NCBI RefSeq assembly: GCF_031202265.1
Contig: NZ_CP100604.1
Location: 7,112,501-7,176,500 of the forward strand
From: Bradyrhizobium sp. Ash2021
GTDB taxonomy: Bacteria; Pseudomonadota; Alphaproteobacteria; Rhizobiales; Xanthobacteraceae
Length of the DNA: 64,000 bases
Direction: 5' to 3'
The notes under the pieces were generated by a model. That model saw only the letters and a list, made by a program, of their open reading frames with translations, ran no database searches and had not been told where the DNA came from. Below are positions 8,241-16,357 of this stretch, piece by piece. Numbering within the stretch: position 1 is the stretch's first letter; each line of letters opens with the position of its first letter. Position numbers and translations under genes: made by a program.

Positions 8241-8270
8241 GGGCCGGGATAACAACCCCGGCCCCTTTTT
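8241..8270 (+). terminator. Rho-independent terminator after the cupin gene
   Basis: A perfect 8-bp stem GGGCCGGG / CCCGGCCC with an 8-nt loop is followed by CTTTTT. It starts 35 nt after the cupin stop codon. Confidence 0.85.
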
Positions 8271-8406
8271 GATCAGGACGGCAGCTCGACGCGCAGTGGC
8301 GGCACATCCCACCGCATCAACACCGTCTCGTGGAGGCGGTTCCTGGAATCGGAATTTGCGGAGTCGGGCTGCGCCGTTTCGGAGGAGGCGGTCGAGGCGA
8401 GGCACC

Positions 8407-9222
8407 TCAGTGCGGTTTGCTTCCGGTTGGTCGTAATGGTCCTTCAATTTGCTCGATCGCAGAGTTCACCCCCACTGGCGCTGGCAGCTGGCTACCCGCG
8501 CCGGCTGCCGGTGGCGGCGGGTTGGTGCTGGTTGTTCGTGTGAGCATCCCCCAAGTCGCCGCTTGTGTGCGATTGTGGACCCGCATCTTGCGAAGGATCG
8601 ACGCGACATGGCCCTTCACGGTGCCGTCGGTGATGTGAAATTTTCGCGCTATGGATTTGTTGGAATCGCCATCAACCAGACAGCGTAGAATCGTTTTTTC
8701 CCGTGGCGAAAGCTGCAGTGCAATCGCGTCCTGTGGCGTGGCGATGAGCGCCTCGCTGTTGACGACGCGTGGGCCAGCATTGTCCAGGGGCTCGCCTTCG
8801 GGACCCAGAACGAATGGCAGAAATGCCGCCGGGAGAACTGTTTCACCCATCATTACCAGTTCTATTGATTTGATGAATACTTCGGGTGTCATGACCTCGA
8901 CGAAATAGCCATTGGCGCCTGTCCGAAATGCTGAAACCACGTCTTCCAGCCGATAGCGATCGGCAACGATCGCGATTCGCCCGCCCGGGTTGCTGCGTCT
9001 TAAAAGTTCGATTTGGTCGGTCACTACGTCGAAATCATCACCAATATGGACAATGAGAAACAGCGGGTGGTGTGGTTGGACTTTGCTCCCAAGAAAGTCA
9101 TCGGCGCATGACACGGATGCTACGATGCGAAAATTTGCTGAACGGAGGATTCCAGCGACGCCGTCTCTAAGTAAACTACGATTTCCAACGAGGACGATTG
9201 CGAAAGAATGTCTCCGCCTCAT
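8407..9222 (-). CDS. LuxR/NarL-family response regulator with degenerate receiver domain
   Basis: 271 residues from the ATG preceded by GGGAG about 7 nt upstream. The N-terminal third has the alternating pattern of a receiver domain (FAIVLVGNRSLLRDG ... GANGYFVEV). The C-terminal half is a NarL-type helix-turn-helix (LSPREKTILRCLVDG; SIARKFHITDGTVKGHVASI). A proline-rich tail follows. The acidic pair after strand 1 is replaced (VGNRS), the phospho-acceptor position after strand 3 reads IVHIGDD instead of a loop with the usual Asp, and the lysine of strand 5 is replaced (GYFVEV). Classical phosphorylation therefore looks unlikely. No histidine kinase gene is adjacent. Targets unknown. Confidence 0.85.
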   Translation of the reverse strand: MRRRHSFAIVLVGNRSLLRDGVAGILRSANFRIVASVSCADDFLGSKVQPHHPLFLIVHIGDDFDVVTDQIELLRRSNPGGRIAIVADRYRLEDVVSAFRTGANGYFVEVMTPEVFIKSIELVMMGETVLPAAFLPFVLGPEGEPLDNAGPRVVNSEALIATPQDAIALQLSPREKTILRCLVDGDSNKSIARKFHITDGTVKGHVASILRKMRVHNRTQAATWGMLTRTTSTNPPPPAAGAGSQLPAPVGVNSAIEQIEGPLRPTGSKPH

Positions 9223-9429
9223 GTTGGCTCTCCCAACCTGCACACAACCAGAAGCTCGACGAGGCACTTGAGCTCCGACTCTCTCACTTGCAGATTTTTG
9301 GTGGCGCTAAGGACCCATCCGTCAGTAGAAGAATTGGAGTTTCGGATTCTTGAGTCAGTGAGACGCCCCTGAGCAGCAATGCACTTAGTGGTAATACGGT
9401 GGCGCCTGTCTTTCGTGAAAGTTCAATGA

Positions 9430-9470
9430 GGGTAGAATCAAATTGTCAGTACTTCTATCTACCCTTGGGT
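9430..9470. promoter_or_regulatory. Cluster of GGGTA/TACCC half-sites upstream of the response regulator
   Basis: GGGTAGA at 9430-9436 is repeated as its inverse TCTACCC at 9458-9464, and the latter overlaps a palindrome ACCCTTGGGT (9461-9470). Such spaced heptamers resemble targets of NarL/FixJ regulators, and this region is 208-248 bp upstream of the response regulator start. Function is speculative. The rest of 9223-9640 shows no gene. Confidence 0.25.
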
Positions 9471-9664
9471 ATATGCAAGTTGGCGCGGGACCGGAGTTTA
9501 TCAGGACCGCATGGGTTGTATTCGCGCGGCAACCGCAGACAGGCATCCCGTGGTTATGCACGGTTTGAGCAGCCTGCTCGACGCGCGTGACTTCAGGACT
9601 TAGCATGTTGCAGAAACAGAACGAATTGCGTCGAAGCGATTCGGATTTTCGTGCCTGACATCGT

Positions 9665-9955
9665 GATCAGGTGATCGGATCTCGCTGCGCTTGCCGCGCG
9701 ATAGATCTTGCGCGGTCGATGAGTACTGGCCCAACATCGTCTCGGCAATTTTACACCGCCACATCGACGTCGCCCGGAATCGTCACGCCATCCGCCTTCG
9801 CAACGGCCACGCATTCGTCGACGAGGTCGCGCATGACGGCAGTCGTGCCCTCGCCTTTCACGAGGCGGCCGCCGGGCAATTGCGCAATCGCCGAGGTGGA
9901 CGAGTGTCCTGTCGTCCCACTGGACAAGCGCCATGAAATTTGGCGCACTAAACGG
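9665..9955 (-). pseudogene. Decayed 2-dehydropantoate 2-reductase (panE-like), C-terminal remnant
   Basis: One frame on the minus strand reads GRLVKGEGTTAVMRDLVDE and then VAKADGVTIPGDVDVAV before a stop. The match continues in another frame as AETMLGQYSSTAQDLSRGKR followed by SEI, and after a further single-base shift as DHL. Together these are the C-terminal blocks of ketopantoate reductase, so at least two frameshifts have broken the gene. The N-terminal Rossmann half is missing. It lies between the response regulator and tRNA-Lys, without other genes around. An intact copy is expected elsewhere in the genome. Confidence 0.72.
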
Positions 9956-10030
9956 TGGTCTGTGACCCCAGCGCTGATTGCAATTCGCGGCAACCGGTCG
10001 CCGCGACCTGGTTGGACTTCTTGCGGGGCT

Positions 10031-10106
10031 TGGTGGGCGCACCAGGGCTCGAACCTGGGACCCGATGATTAAGAGTCATCTGCTCTACCAACTGAGCTAT
10101 GCGCCC
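10031..10106 (-). tRNA. tRNA-Lys (anticodon CTT), CCA encoded
   Basis: 76 nt including the encoded CCA. The acceptor stem pairs GGGCGCA with TGCGCCC. The D arm contains AGCTCAGTTGGTAGAGC, the T arm contains GGTTCGAGCC, and the anticodon loop CTCTTAA gives anticodon CTT, reading AAG lysine codons. No integrase or duplicated tRNA end is visible next to it. Confidence 0.97.
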
Positions 10107-10360
10107 GGAACCGGGTCCGGAAAGCCTTCGTAAGAGGGCGTCGTTTAGCAAAGCGACCCCGCGATGTCCAGCAAAGGAGCAGGAGTTTTCCCGGCCTTTG
10201 GCAGGCGCCCGGAACGGGAAAAAGCCGCCGGATTTCAAGGGCTTTCCATTTGGACCGCCGGATGGCGTCAATAGCGGTCGCCCGGACCGGTCCGGCGGCC
10301 GTTGTCGCTGCCCCGACGGATCCCCGGCAGGAGCGAGCGCTCGTAGCCCTCGGTACACCG

Positions 10361-11383
10361 CTAATGCGTGGCCCGGTCGAGATATGCGTCAAATCTTGCC
10401 TGCCGAACCGCATCCAGCGCGCTTTGTTCCGCCGGTGAAACAACGTTGCTCTTTTGCAGCGCCGATCTTCGGTCCGCGAGGGACAGCACAGCCGCGCCCG
10501 CAACACCCTTGGAGATATCCATCGACAGGCCGATGATCACCATGTGCTTATCGATCCGTTGCGCGAAGGCGCTAAAGCTGGTCGGGCTTGCCACACCCCA
10601 ATGGCTCCCCACCGGCGCAATTTCGACATGAGGGCTCACCGATCCGGTCAGCGTGGTCAGGAATGTCATCGTGTCGGCGAAGACCCGTGAACCGGAGTCC
10701 AGGGTTTGCAGGCTTTTATCTTCGTTCAGGTCGATGAACGTCGAAATCAGCTCGCGTATTCCGATCCTGCCGGCGATTGGATAGACAAAATTTTCAACTC
10801 CGTCGCCGCCGCAAACCAGATGGTCATCAGCCAGGAGCTTGGCGAACGTGTCGCTCATGATGAAGCGCCGCGCGTTGTTCCGGCTGAAGTCACCGCTTGC
10901 ACCCACACCGATACCGGCCACCCCGTTTGTGATGAGTCGCACCGGGTCCGCCAGTAGCGCAGTCCTGTTGTCTTCGGTGACATCGAGCGTGAAATCGTAG
11001 GCAATACCGGTCCGGATGTATCGGTTGTAGAATGCGCGCTCTTCCTGCGTGGTGAGTATTCTTGGATCGAATTTCCAGACCTGACCGCGTTTCGCTTGCA
11101 GCGACTTTGCGAGATTTATCGAGGGTTCGTGTTGTCCGCCCTTGTAGGCGAACAGGAGCTCGATCGCCTTGTCCTCGATCGCAAGCCGCGTCTCGCAGCG
11201 GATGTGATGGATAATGTCGACGGGCGGCACGCCGGTGACATCCTGCTGCACCGGGTGGATGGAGCATCCGGAAACGAGCAACGAAAGCAGCGGAAGCACC
11301 AGTCTCGCTGCGGCCGCCCAGAAAGCGTGTGGCGCGCCAGTTCGCTCGGTATCCCGGCCTCTTTTCCCAGTAGCCGCATCCAT
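10361..11383 (-). CDS. Predicted lipoprotein of unknown function
   Basis: 340 residues from the ATG that follows a GGGGGC sequence; the frame extends upstream without support. A positively charged N-terminus, a hydrophobic stretch (LVLPLLSLL) and a lipobox LVSGC near residue 40 predict export and lipid modification. The mature part begins SIHPVQQDVTGVPPVD and contains segments such as RAFYNRYIRTGIAYDFTL and GVAGIGVGASGDFSRNNARR, in which I recognise no known family. Its neighbours are tRNA-Lys and an unrelated Spy-like gene, so the context gives no clue. Confidence 0.72.
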   Translation of the reverse strand: MDAATGKRGRDTERTGAPHAFWAAAARLVLPLLSLLVSGCSIHPVQQDVTGVPPVDIIHHIRCETRLAIEDKAIELLFAYKGGQHEPSINLAKSLQAKRGQVWKFDPRILTTQEERAFYNRYIRTGIAYDFTLDVTEDNRTALLADPVRLITNGVAGIGVGASGDFSRNNARRFIMSDTFAKLLADDHLVCGGDGVENFVYPIAGRIGIRELISTFIDLNEDKSLQTLDSGSRVFADTMTFLTTLTGSVSPHVEIAPVGSHWGVASPTSFSAFAQRIDKHMVIIGLSMDISKGVAGAAVLSLADRRSALQKSNVVSPAEQSALDAVRQARFDAYLDRATH

Positions 11384-11702
11384 TGCTGCCCCCAACCAAC
11401 CCGGTCCGAGAGCGCACGCGTCACTGCCGGACGTATTTGCCCCGCCACGCAAAGAAGTACGCATTCGTATTGCGACGTTCGATCAGAGCCGCCCGAAAGC
11501 GGCGCTATCCCCGGCCCACCAGAGGCCCATCAGCTGCAATTCGCAAAATTAAAATTCTTAGCTCAAGTCCTCGAGACGACTAATCTTCTCCGCAACTAAT
11601 GGTTGGTCAAGTGGCGACTTCAACGGTGAAATTTTAGCCTTCCACTGTTGCGCAAATGAAACATCGAGAATGGACGCAGCGCCGAATCCGATCCAGGAAT
11701 CA

Positions 11703-11731
11703 GAAAAGCCGCCGGAACCCGTCGGCTTTTC
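11703..11731 (-). terminator. Rho-independent terminator after the Spy-like gene
   Basis: The inverted repeat AAAAGCCG / CGGCTTTT (11704-11711 and 11723-11730) lies 20 nt beyond the stop codon. The T residues form part of the stem, so it may work in both directions. Confidence 0.65.
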
Positions 11732-11751
11732 CAACATTCAGAGGTCAGCGG

Positions 11752-12339
11752 TCAGAGCCGCTCGGGGCCGCCTCGGTCCGGCCCGCCATCCCGATCGTAA
11801 CGGTCGCGGTCGAAGCCGCGATCGCGGCCGCCATCGTCGCGGTCGCGGTCAAATCCGCGATGCCGCCAGCCTTCGCCACCGCCGAACCGATGGCCCATGT
11901 GGGTCAGGGCGGCGAGACGCCGCTTCTGGCCGTCGTCCAGCGTCTTGTAGAGCGGATCGGCCGCATCCGCGATTTTCTTCATCGCGGCCGCTGACGTCGC
12001 CATGTTGTCGGCGTGTTCGCGCAGGCGCGCGACCGGATCGTCCGGCTTCTGCGCGTCGGCCGAATCATTCTTCTCGACGTTCATCCGCGCGTTGGCGCGA
12101 TCGATCCGCAGCTTTGCGAAATCCCGCACTGCGGTTTCCACCGGCGGCCACAATTTTTCCTGATCGGGCGTCAGCTTGAGCCCGGCATGGACGGCTGCGA
12201 TCCGTGCATCGGCAAACGCTGCCCTGTCCTCGGGGTTCATCCACATGTGGGCATAGCCCCAATGGCGATGCTGGGCGTAGACGGCGGTCGAACCGGCAAT
12301 GGCGAGGGCCGCAATGCCGGCAATAGCGAATTTCCTCAT
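11752..12339 (-). CDS. Spy/CpxP-like LTXXQ-motif periplasmic protein
   Basis: 195 residues from the ATG preceded by GGAGG at 8 nt. A signal peptide (MRKFAIAGIAALAIAGSTA, cleavage after VYA) directs it to the periplasm. The LKLTPDQEKLWPPVETAVRD segment and the later LYKTLDDGQKRRLAAL segment match the paired LTXXQ motifs of the Spy/CpxP fold, an all-helical cradle chaperone family. The C-terminus is unusual: a tract of repeating Asp/Arg/Gly (GFDRDRDDGG-type units) of about 40 residues, probably disordered. A similar protein family responds to envelope stress or metals. It has its own terminator. Confidence 0.78.
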   Translation of the reverse strand: MRKFAIAGIAALAIAGSTAVYAQHRHWGYAHMWMNPEDRAAFADARIAAVHAGLKLTPDQEKLWPPVETAVRDFAKLRIDRANARMNVEKNDSADAQKPDDPVARLREHADNMATSAAAMKKIADAADPLYKTLDDGQKRRLAALTHMGHRFGGGEGWRHRGFDRDRDDGGRDRGFDRDRYDRDGGPDRGGPERL

Positions 12340-12451
12340 GGAAACCTCCTTTGAAGGTTGCCTGAAGATGAGCCTAGGCGCCTGCGCATTCAACTTACAA
12401 GTTGGAAATAAGCCTCTCTCTTACCAAGATGTAATCTGCATGAAGTTTTCT

Positions 12452-13735
12452 TCAGATCATCCCGAGCAGCCGCGGCAGCCACAGCGAAATCTCCGGCACG
12501 TAAGTAATGAGGCCGAGGAACGCCAGCATCGCGCACAGCCATGGCAGCACCGCGATGGTGATTTCGCTGATGCCCATCTTGGCGATTGAGGAGGCGATGT
12601 AGAGATTGAGCCCGACCGGCGGATGGCAGAGGCCCACTTCGGTGTTGACGATCATCAAGACGCCGAGATGAACCGGATGGATGCCGAGCTTGGTCGCCAG
12701 CGGAAACAGGATCGGCGCCATGATCAGAAGGATCGACGACGGATCCATCACATTGCCGGCCAGCAGCAGGATGACGTTGACCACCAGCAAGAACATCCAG
12801 ATCGAGAAATTCTTGTCGATGATCCAGGCCGCCATCTCCTGCGGGATCTGCTCATGCGTCATCAGGAACGAGAACAATACCGCGTTGGTGATGATGTAGA
12901 GCAGCATCGAGCTCATGGACGCGGCCTGCAGCAGCACCTTTGGCACTTCGGTGAGCTTGAGTTCCTTGTAGACGAACACCGTGATGAAGAAGGCATACAC
13001 CGCAGCCACGGCGGCCGCTTCGGTCGGCGTAAAGATGCCGCCATAGATGCCGCCGAGCACGATGCCGATCAGCAGCAGGCCCCAGATGCTTTCGCGGAAC
13101 GCGGTCCATTGCTGGCCAAGTGTAGCCTTCTGCATTTTGGGATAGCCGTTGCGCAGCGCCACGAAGAAAGTCACTGCCGCCAGCATCAGCGCCAGGATGA
13201 CACCCGGAATGATGCCGGCCATGAACAATGCGCCGATCGAGGTGTTTGTGGAAACGCCGTACAGCACCAGGATGATCGACGGCGGCACCAGGATGCCGAG
13301 CGCGCCCGATGTCGAGATCACGCCGACGCCGAAACGGCGCGGATAGCCGTGCTCAACCATCGCCGGCATCATGATGGAGCCGATCGCCACCACGGTGGCG
13401 ACGCTGGAGCCCGAGATCGCCGCGAACATCGCGCAGGCCGCGACGCCGGCCAAGCCCAGTCCGCCCGGCAAATGACCGACCAGCGAGGTCGTGAACGCGA
13501 TCATCCGCCGCGCCACGCCGCCGCGGGTGAGAAAAGTTCCGGCCAGGATGAAGAACGGGATCGCCATGATGCCGAAATTGTCGAGACCGGAAAACAGCTT
13601 CAGGCCGACGCTTTCGATCGGCACTTCCGTCATCGTGAACAGGAAGGTCAGAACGGTGAGGCCGAGCGAAATCGAGATCGGCATGCCCGTCAGCATTAGG
13701 GCGAACAGCAGTCCGAAGATAAGAGCGGCGCTCAT
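12452..13735 (-). CDS. dctM: TRAP transporter large permease (DctM)
   Basis: 427 residues, strongly hydrophobic, with about a dozen membrane segments. The family blocks GIIPGVILALMLA, GIFTPTEAAAVAAVYA and ILAGNVMDPSSILLIMAP-type segments are present. It is the sodium-driven translocation subunit that takes substrate from the periplasmic DctP protein. Its ATG overlaps the DctQ stop codon by one base (TGATG). It is the last gene of a dctP-dctQ-dctM unit. Substrate of the DctP subgroup is usually a C4-dicarboxylate or another small organic acid. Confidence 0.93.
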   Translation of the reverse strand: MSAALIFGLLFALMLTGMPISISLGLTVLTFLFTMTEVPIESVGLKLFSGLDNFGIMAIPFFILAGTFLTRGGVARRMIAFTTSLVGHLPGGLGLAGVAACAMFAAISGSSVATVVAIGSIMMPAMVEHGYPRRFGVGVISTSGALGILVPPSIILVLYGVSTNTSIGALFMAGIIPGVILALMLAAVTFFVALRNGYPKMQKATLGQQWTAFRESIWGLLLIGIVLGGIYGGIFTPTEAAAVAAVYAFFITVFVYKELKLTEVPKVLLQAASMSSMLLYIITNAVLFSFLMTHEQIPQEMAAWIIDKNFSIWMFLLVVNVILLLAGNVMDPSSILLIMAPILFPLATKLGIHPVHLGVLMIVNTEVGLCHPPVGLNLYIASSIAKMGISEITIAVLPWLCAMLAFLGLITYVPEISLWLPRLLGMI

Positions 13736-14304
13736 CAGGCTTCTCCCAGCGAGATTGGCGCCTTGGGATCGACGACGATGCCCTCGACATGCGCCGCATC
13801 ATGATGCGGCAGCTCGCCGGTGCTCCAGTACGTCCACATCACCTGCATGAAGCGGAACGACATCAGATAGGAGCCGAGCGGAATGCAGGCATAGACCAGC
13901 CAGCTCGGCAATTCGAGATCGGGCGAAACCTGGTCGGTCGACATCAGCTCGATGACGAACTTGGCGCCCATGGTGCCGACGATGGCGGTGAACAGCGCGC
14001 CGCCGAACAGGCCGAACAGGATGACGCCCTTGCGCCAGCGGTCGTTGAGGCGGTTGATCAGCACGTCGACGCCGACATGGATGCCGGTTCGCACGCCGTA
14101 GGCGGCGCCGAATTTCGCCATCCAGATGAACATGTAGATGCACAGCTCCTGGGCCCAGGCGATGTGGATCTGAATGAACAAGGGATAGAGAAACGATATT
14201 CCGGTGCCGAAGCGGTGCACGACGGAAACGAAAATCAGCACAGTCGCCGCGCCCATCAGCGAGGTGATTATGATTTCCTCGAGCCGATCAAGGATACGAA
14301 GCAT
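13735..14304 (-). CDS. dctQ: TRAP transporter small permease (DctQ)
   Basis: 189 residues from the ATG preceded by GGGGAAAG; the frame extends upstream to 14445 without support and through a repeat. Four membrane segments are visible, with the typical block WAQELCIYMFIWMAKFGAAYG followed by RTGIHVGVDVL. It pairs with DctM to form the membrane complex of the transporter. The N-terminus MLRILDRLEE is typical of the family. Start and stop overlap shows coupling with dctM. Confidence 0.9.
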   Translation of the reverse strand: MLRILDRLEEIIITSLMGAATVLIFVSVVHRFGTGISFLYPLFIQIHIAWAQELCIYMFIWMAKFGAAYGVRTGIHVGVDVLINRLNDRWRKGVILFGLFGGALFTAIVGTMGAKFVIELMSTDQVSPDLELPSWLVYACIPLGSYLMSFRFMQVMWTYWSTGELPHHDAAHVEGIVVDPKAPISLGEA

Positions 14305-14333
14305 CTTCGAACTTTCCCCACTTATCGCGTATT

Positions 14334-14496
14334 CGTCATTGCCGGGCATAGTAGTCTGCCTTGCGCAGACTACGTAAACTTGTCTGCGCTCCCGGCCATC
14401 CACGTCTTTGTTTTTCGAGAAGCAAGACGTGGATGCCCGGGACATGGGCTAGCGGAAGCGACGCCGTCCTTCGGACGGCTATGCCCGGGCATGACG
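14334..14496. repeat. Dispersed palindromic repeat between dctP and dctQ
   Basis: The ends are inverted (CGTCATTGCCGGGCAT and ATGCCCGGGCATGACG). Inside are further hairpins: GTAGTCTG / CAGACTAC and CCACGTCTTG-like arms around TTTTTCGAGA. I recognise this as a type of extragenic palindrome seen often in Bradyrhizobium. It may lower expression of dctQM relative to dctP. Confidence 0.75.
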
Positions 14497-14553
14497 AAGG
14501 ATGTCCCTTCTCAACGGCACGAATAAAGCGCGTTCCCCTTCAAACCATGTCTA

Positions 14554-15555
14554 TCAGTGGCTGGCCGCGCCGGTCTCTTTGAGGAATTCGTCGATCAAGG
14601 GCTGACCGACGCGACTGGCGACATCCTTGTAGACCGGCTCCATCGCCTTGCGCATCGCAGCGTCCTGCTCCGGCGTCAGCGTGATGATTTCGGTCTTGCC
14701 GGCTTTCTTGATCTCGGCGAGCGCGTCCTCGTTTTCCTTCGCCGACTGGCCGTTGCCGAAAGCGGTGGCTTCCTTCATCGCCTTGTCGAGTTCGCCGCGG
14801 ATGTCTGCGGGCAGACCGTCCCAGAACTTCTTGTTCACGACCACGACATAGCCGATATAGCCGTGGTTGGTGATCGTCGCGTATTTCTGCACTTCATGCA
14901 TTTTCTGGGTGTAGATGTTCGACCAGGTGTTCTCCTGGCCGTCGACCACGCCGGTCTGCAGTGCCTGATACACCTCGCCGAACGCCATCACCTGCGGGAT
15001 CGAGCCGAGCGCGCGGAACTGCGCTTCCAGCACCTTCGACGACTGAATGCGGAATTTGACGCCTTTGTAGTCTGCAGGCGTGAGCAGCTTCTTGTTGGCG
15101 GTCATCTCCTTGAAACCGTTGTCCCAGTAAGCCAGACCCGTCATGCCCTTTGAATCCAGCAGCTTGAGCAGCCGGGCGCCGAGCGGACCGTCGGTCACCT
15201 TACGCAGGGTCACCAGATCCGGGAGGATATAGGGGAGATCGAACACCTCGAACTCCTTGACGCCGATCGGCCCGAACTTGGAATTGGACGGCGCCAGCAT
15301 CTGCACCGCGCCGAGCTGCAGCGCTTCGAGCTCTTCCTTGTCCTTGTAAAGCGTCGAATTCGGATAGACTTCGACCTTCACCTTGCCGTTGGTGTATTTC
15401 TCAGCCAGTTCCTTGAACTTGTCGGCCGCCTTGCCCTTCGGCGTGTCGGAGGCCACCACGTGGCTGAACTTGATGACGATCGGCGCCTGCGCCGAGGCCG
15501 GGCCGACCAGAGCCAGGGCCGCGATCGACGCCGCAGCCAATATCAATTTACGCAT
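14554..15555 (-). CDS. dctP: TRAP transporter substrate-binding protein (DctP)
   Basis: 333 residues from the ATG that follows GGAGGAAAC. A signal peptide (MRKLILAAASIAALALVG, cleavage near ASAQA) exports it to the periplasm. The mature part starts IVIKFSHVVASDTPKGKAAD, the standard DctP opening. The family binding-site arginine region (KGVKFRIQSSKVLEAQF) and the VVDGQENTWSNI block are present. It delivers substrate to DctQM encoded downstream, probably a carboxylic acid. A repeat lies between it and dctQ. Confidence 0.92.
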   Translation of the reverse strand: MRKLILAAASIAALALVGPASAQAPIVIKFSHVVASDTPKGKAADKFKELAEKYTNGKVKVEVYPNSTLYKDKEELEALQLGAVQMLAPSNSKFGPIGVKEFEVFDLPYILPDLVTLRKVTDGPLGARLLKLLDSKGMTGLAYWDNGFKEMTANKKLLTPADYKGVKFRIQSSKVLEAQFRALGSIPQVMAFGEVYQALQTGVVDGQENTWSNIYTQKMHEVQKYATITNHGYIGYVVVVNKKFWDGLPADIRGELDKAMKEATAFGNGQSAKENEDALAEIKKAGKTEIITLTPEQDAAMRKAMEPVYKDVASRVGQPLIDEFLKETGAASH

Positions 15556-15861
15556 GTTTCCTCCCGCGTATTCCATTGAGGAGCGAAAACGCCGCCCCGA
15601 ACCTTGTATGTCAGCCGCACCAATACAGAGAAGCCGGCCGGAACGCCATTGCCCCTTTAGCAGGGGCTATTTTGTGAATTTGCTGCACTGCAAAATGCGC
15701 CATTCCGTCCGGATCAGCCGCTGCCGGCCTGTTTGAGGACAATCGTTCGCAAAGCGCAACACCGAACGCTGTGCCCGGCCTCACCGCCCGCGTCCAATAG
15801 AGGTTGGCTAATGGGGAGTTCGCCGTTGCAGAACGCTGGCGCCGGGGGAGCTCTTCCCGAC

Positions 15862-15981
15862 CGTCATTGCGAGCCACCGGGTCGCGCGAATGCGCGCCCG
15901 ATGACAGGCTCCGCGAAGCAATCCATGCCGCAGCGGAAAGAAAGGATGGATTGCTTCGTCGCTTCGCTCCTCGCAATGACG
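15862..15981. repeat. Dispersed repeat, family A (copy 1)
   Basis: Inverted ends CGTCATTGCGAG and CTCGCAATGACG flank GAAGCAATCCAT and its inverse ATGGATTGCTTC. Other copies lie at 18628-18713, 40296-40415 and 59282-59364. Copies 1 and 3 share the extra block with GGGTCGCGCGAATGCGCGCC. No coding capacity. The rest of 15556-15861 shows no gene. Confidence 0.85.
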
Positions 15982-16006
15982 GCACTCCAATTTTAGGCAT
16001 AAATCC

Positions 16007-16250
16007 GCGATCTCGCCGCGCTACGCGCTCGAGCTGTGCCAGAAACTTCGTCCCTCCGACAACAGAGGGCGCAGGGAAAGCCGGGTGCCCGGAGCACCCG
16101 CAGCCCGTGTGCATTGGTAGTAAGCACACGGTAGTCACCACGGTTGCGCCGGAAAACACCCGGCTTTCCCCGCGCAATGGTTTTAACGGTTTCCTTCGTG
16201 CTTCCCCCAGCGACGAATTCCTTTTTGTCACCGTCGCCTCGCGGATTAAG
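16007..16250 (+). repeat. Dispersed repeat, family B (copy 1)
   Basis: About 240 bp, with a second copy in the same orientation at 61251-61500. Shared blocks are a TCTCGCCGC start, GAGGGCGCAGGGAA, GGTGC...GCACCCGC, CGTGTGCA, GCGCAATGGTTTTA and TGTCACCGTCGCCTCGCGGAT at the end. The arms AAAGCCGGGTG and CACCCGGCTTT form a large hairpin. No coding capacity is evident. Confidence 0.75.
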
Positions 16251-16357
16251 ATTTGTCCAAGCCCAGTCGGGCCGACGCATAAACTCCGTGAAACCTATTA
16301 CGTTGCGCGAGATCGACAGCCGCGCAACGTCCTGCGTTCGCAACCAGGACGCATGTC

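Noticed and set aside
10031..10106. tRNA-Lys as an integration site for a mobile island
   Set aside because: No integrase, no repeated tRNA end and no change in composition nearby; the adjacent relic is a housekeeping-type gene.
15665..15700. TTTGC...GCAAA dyad upstream of dctP as a PhaR-type site
   Set aside because: No phasin or polyhydroxyalkanoate gene is nearby and the dyad is short.
16007..16250. Family B repeat considered as a structured RNA gene
   Set aside because: The second copy is diverged in the hairpin parts without a clear promoter; a dispersed repeat is the simpler reading.
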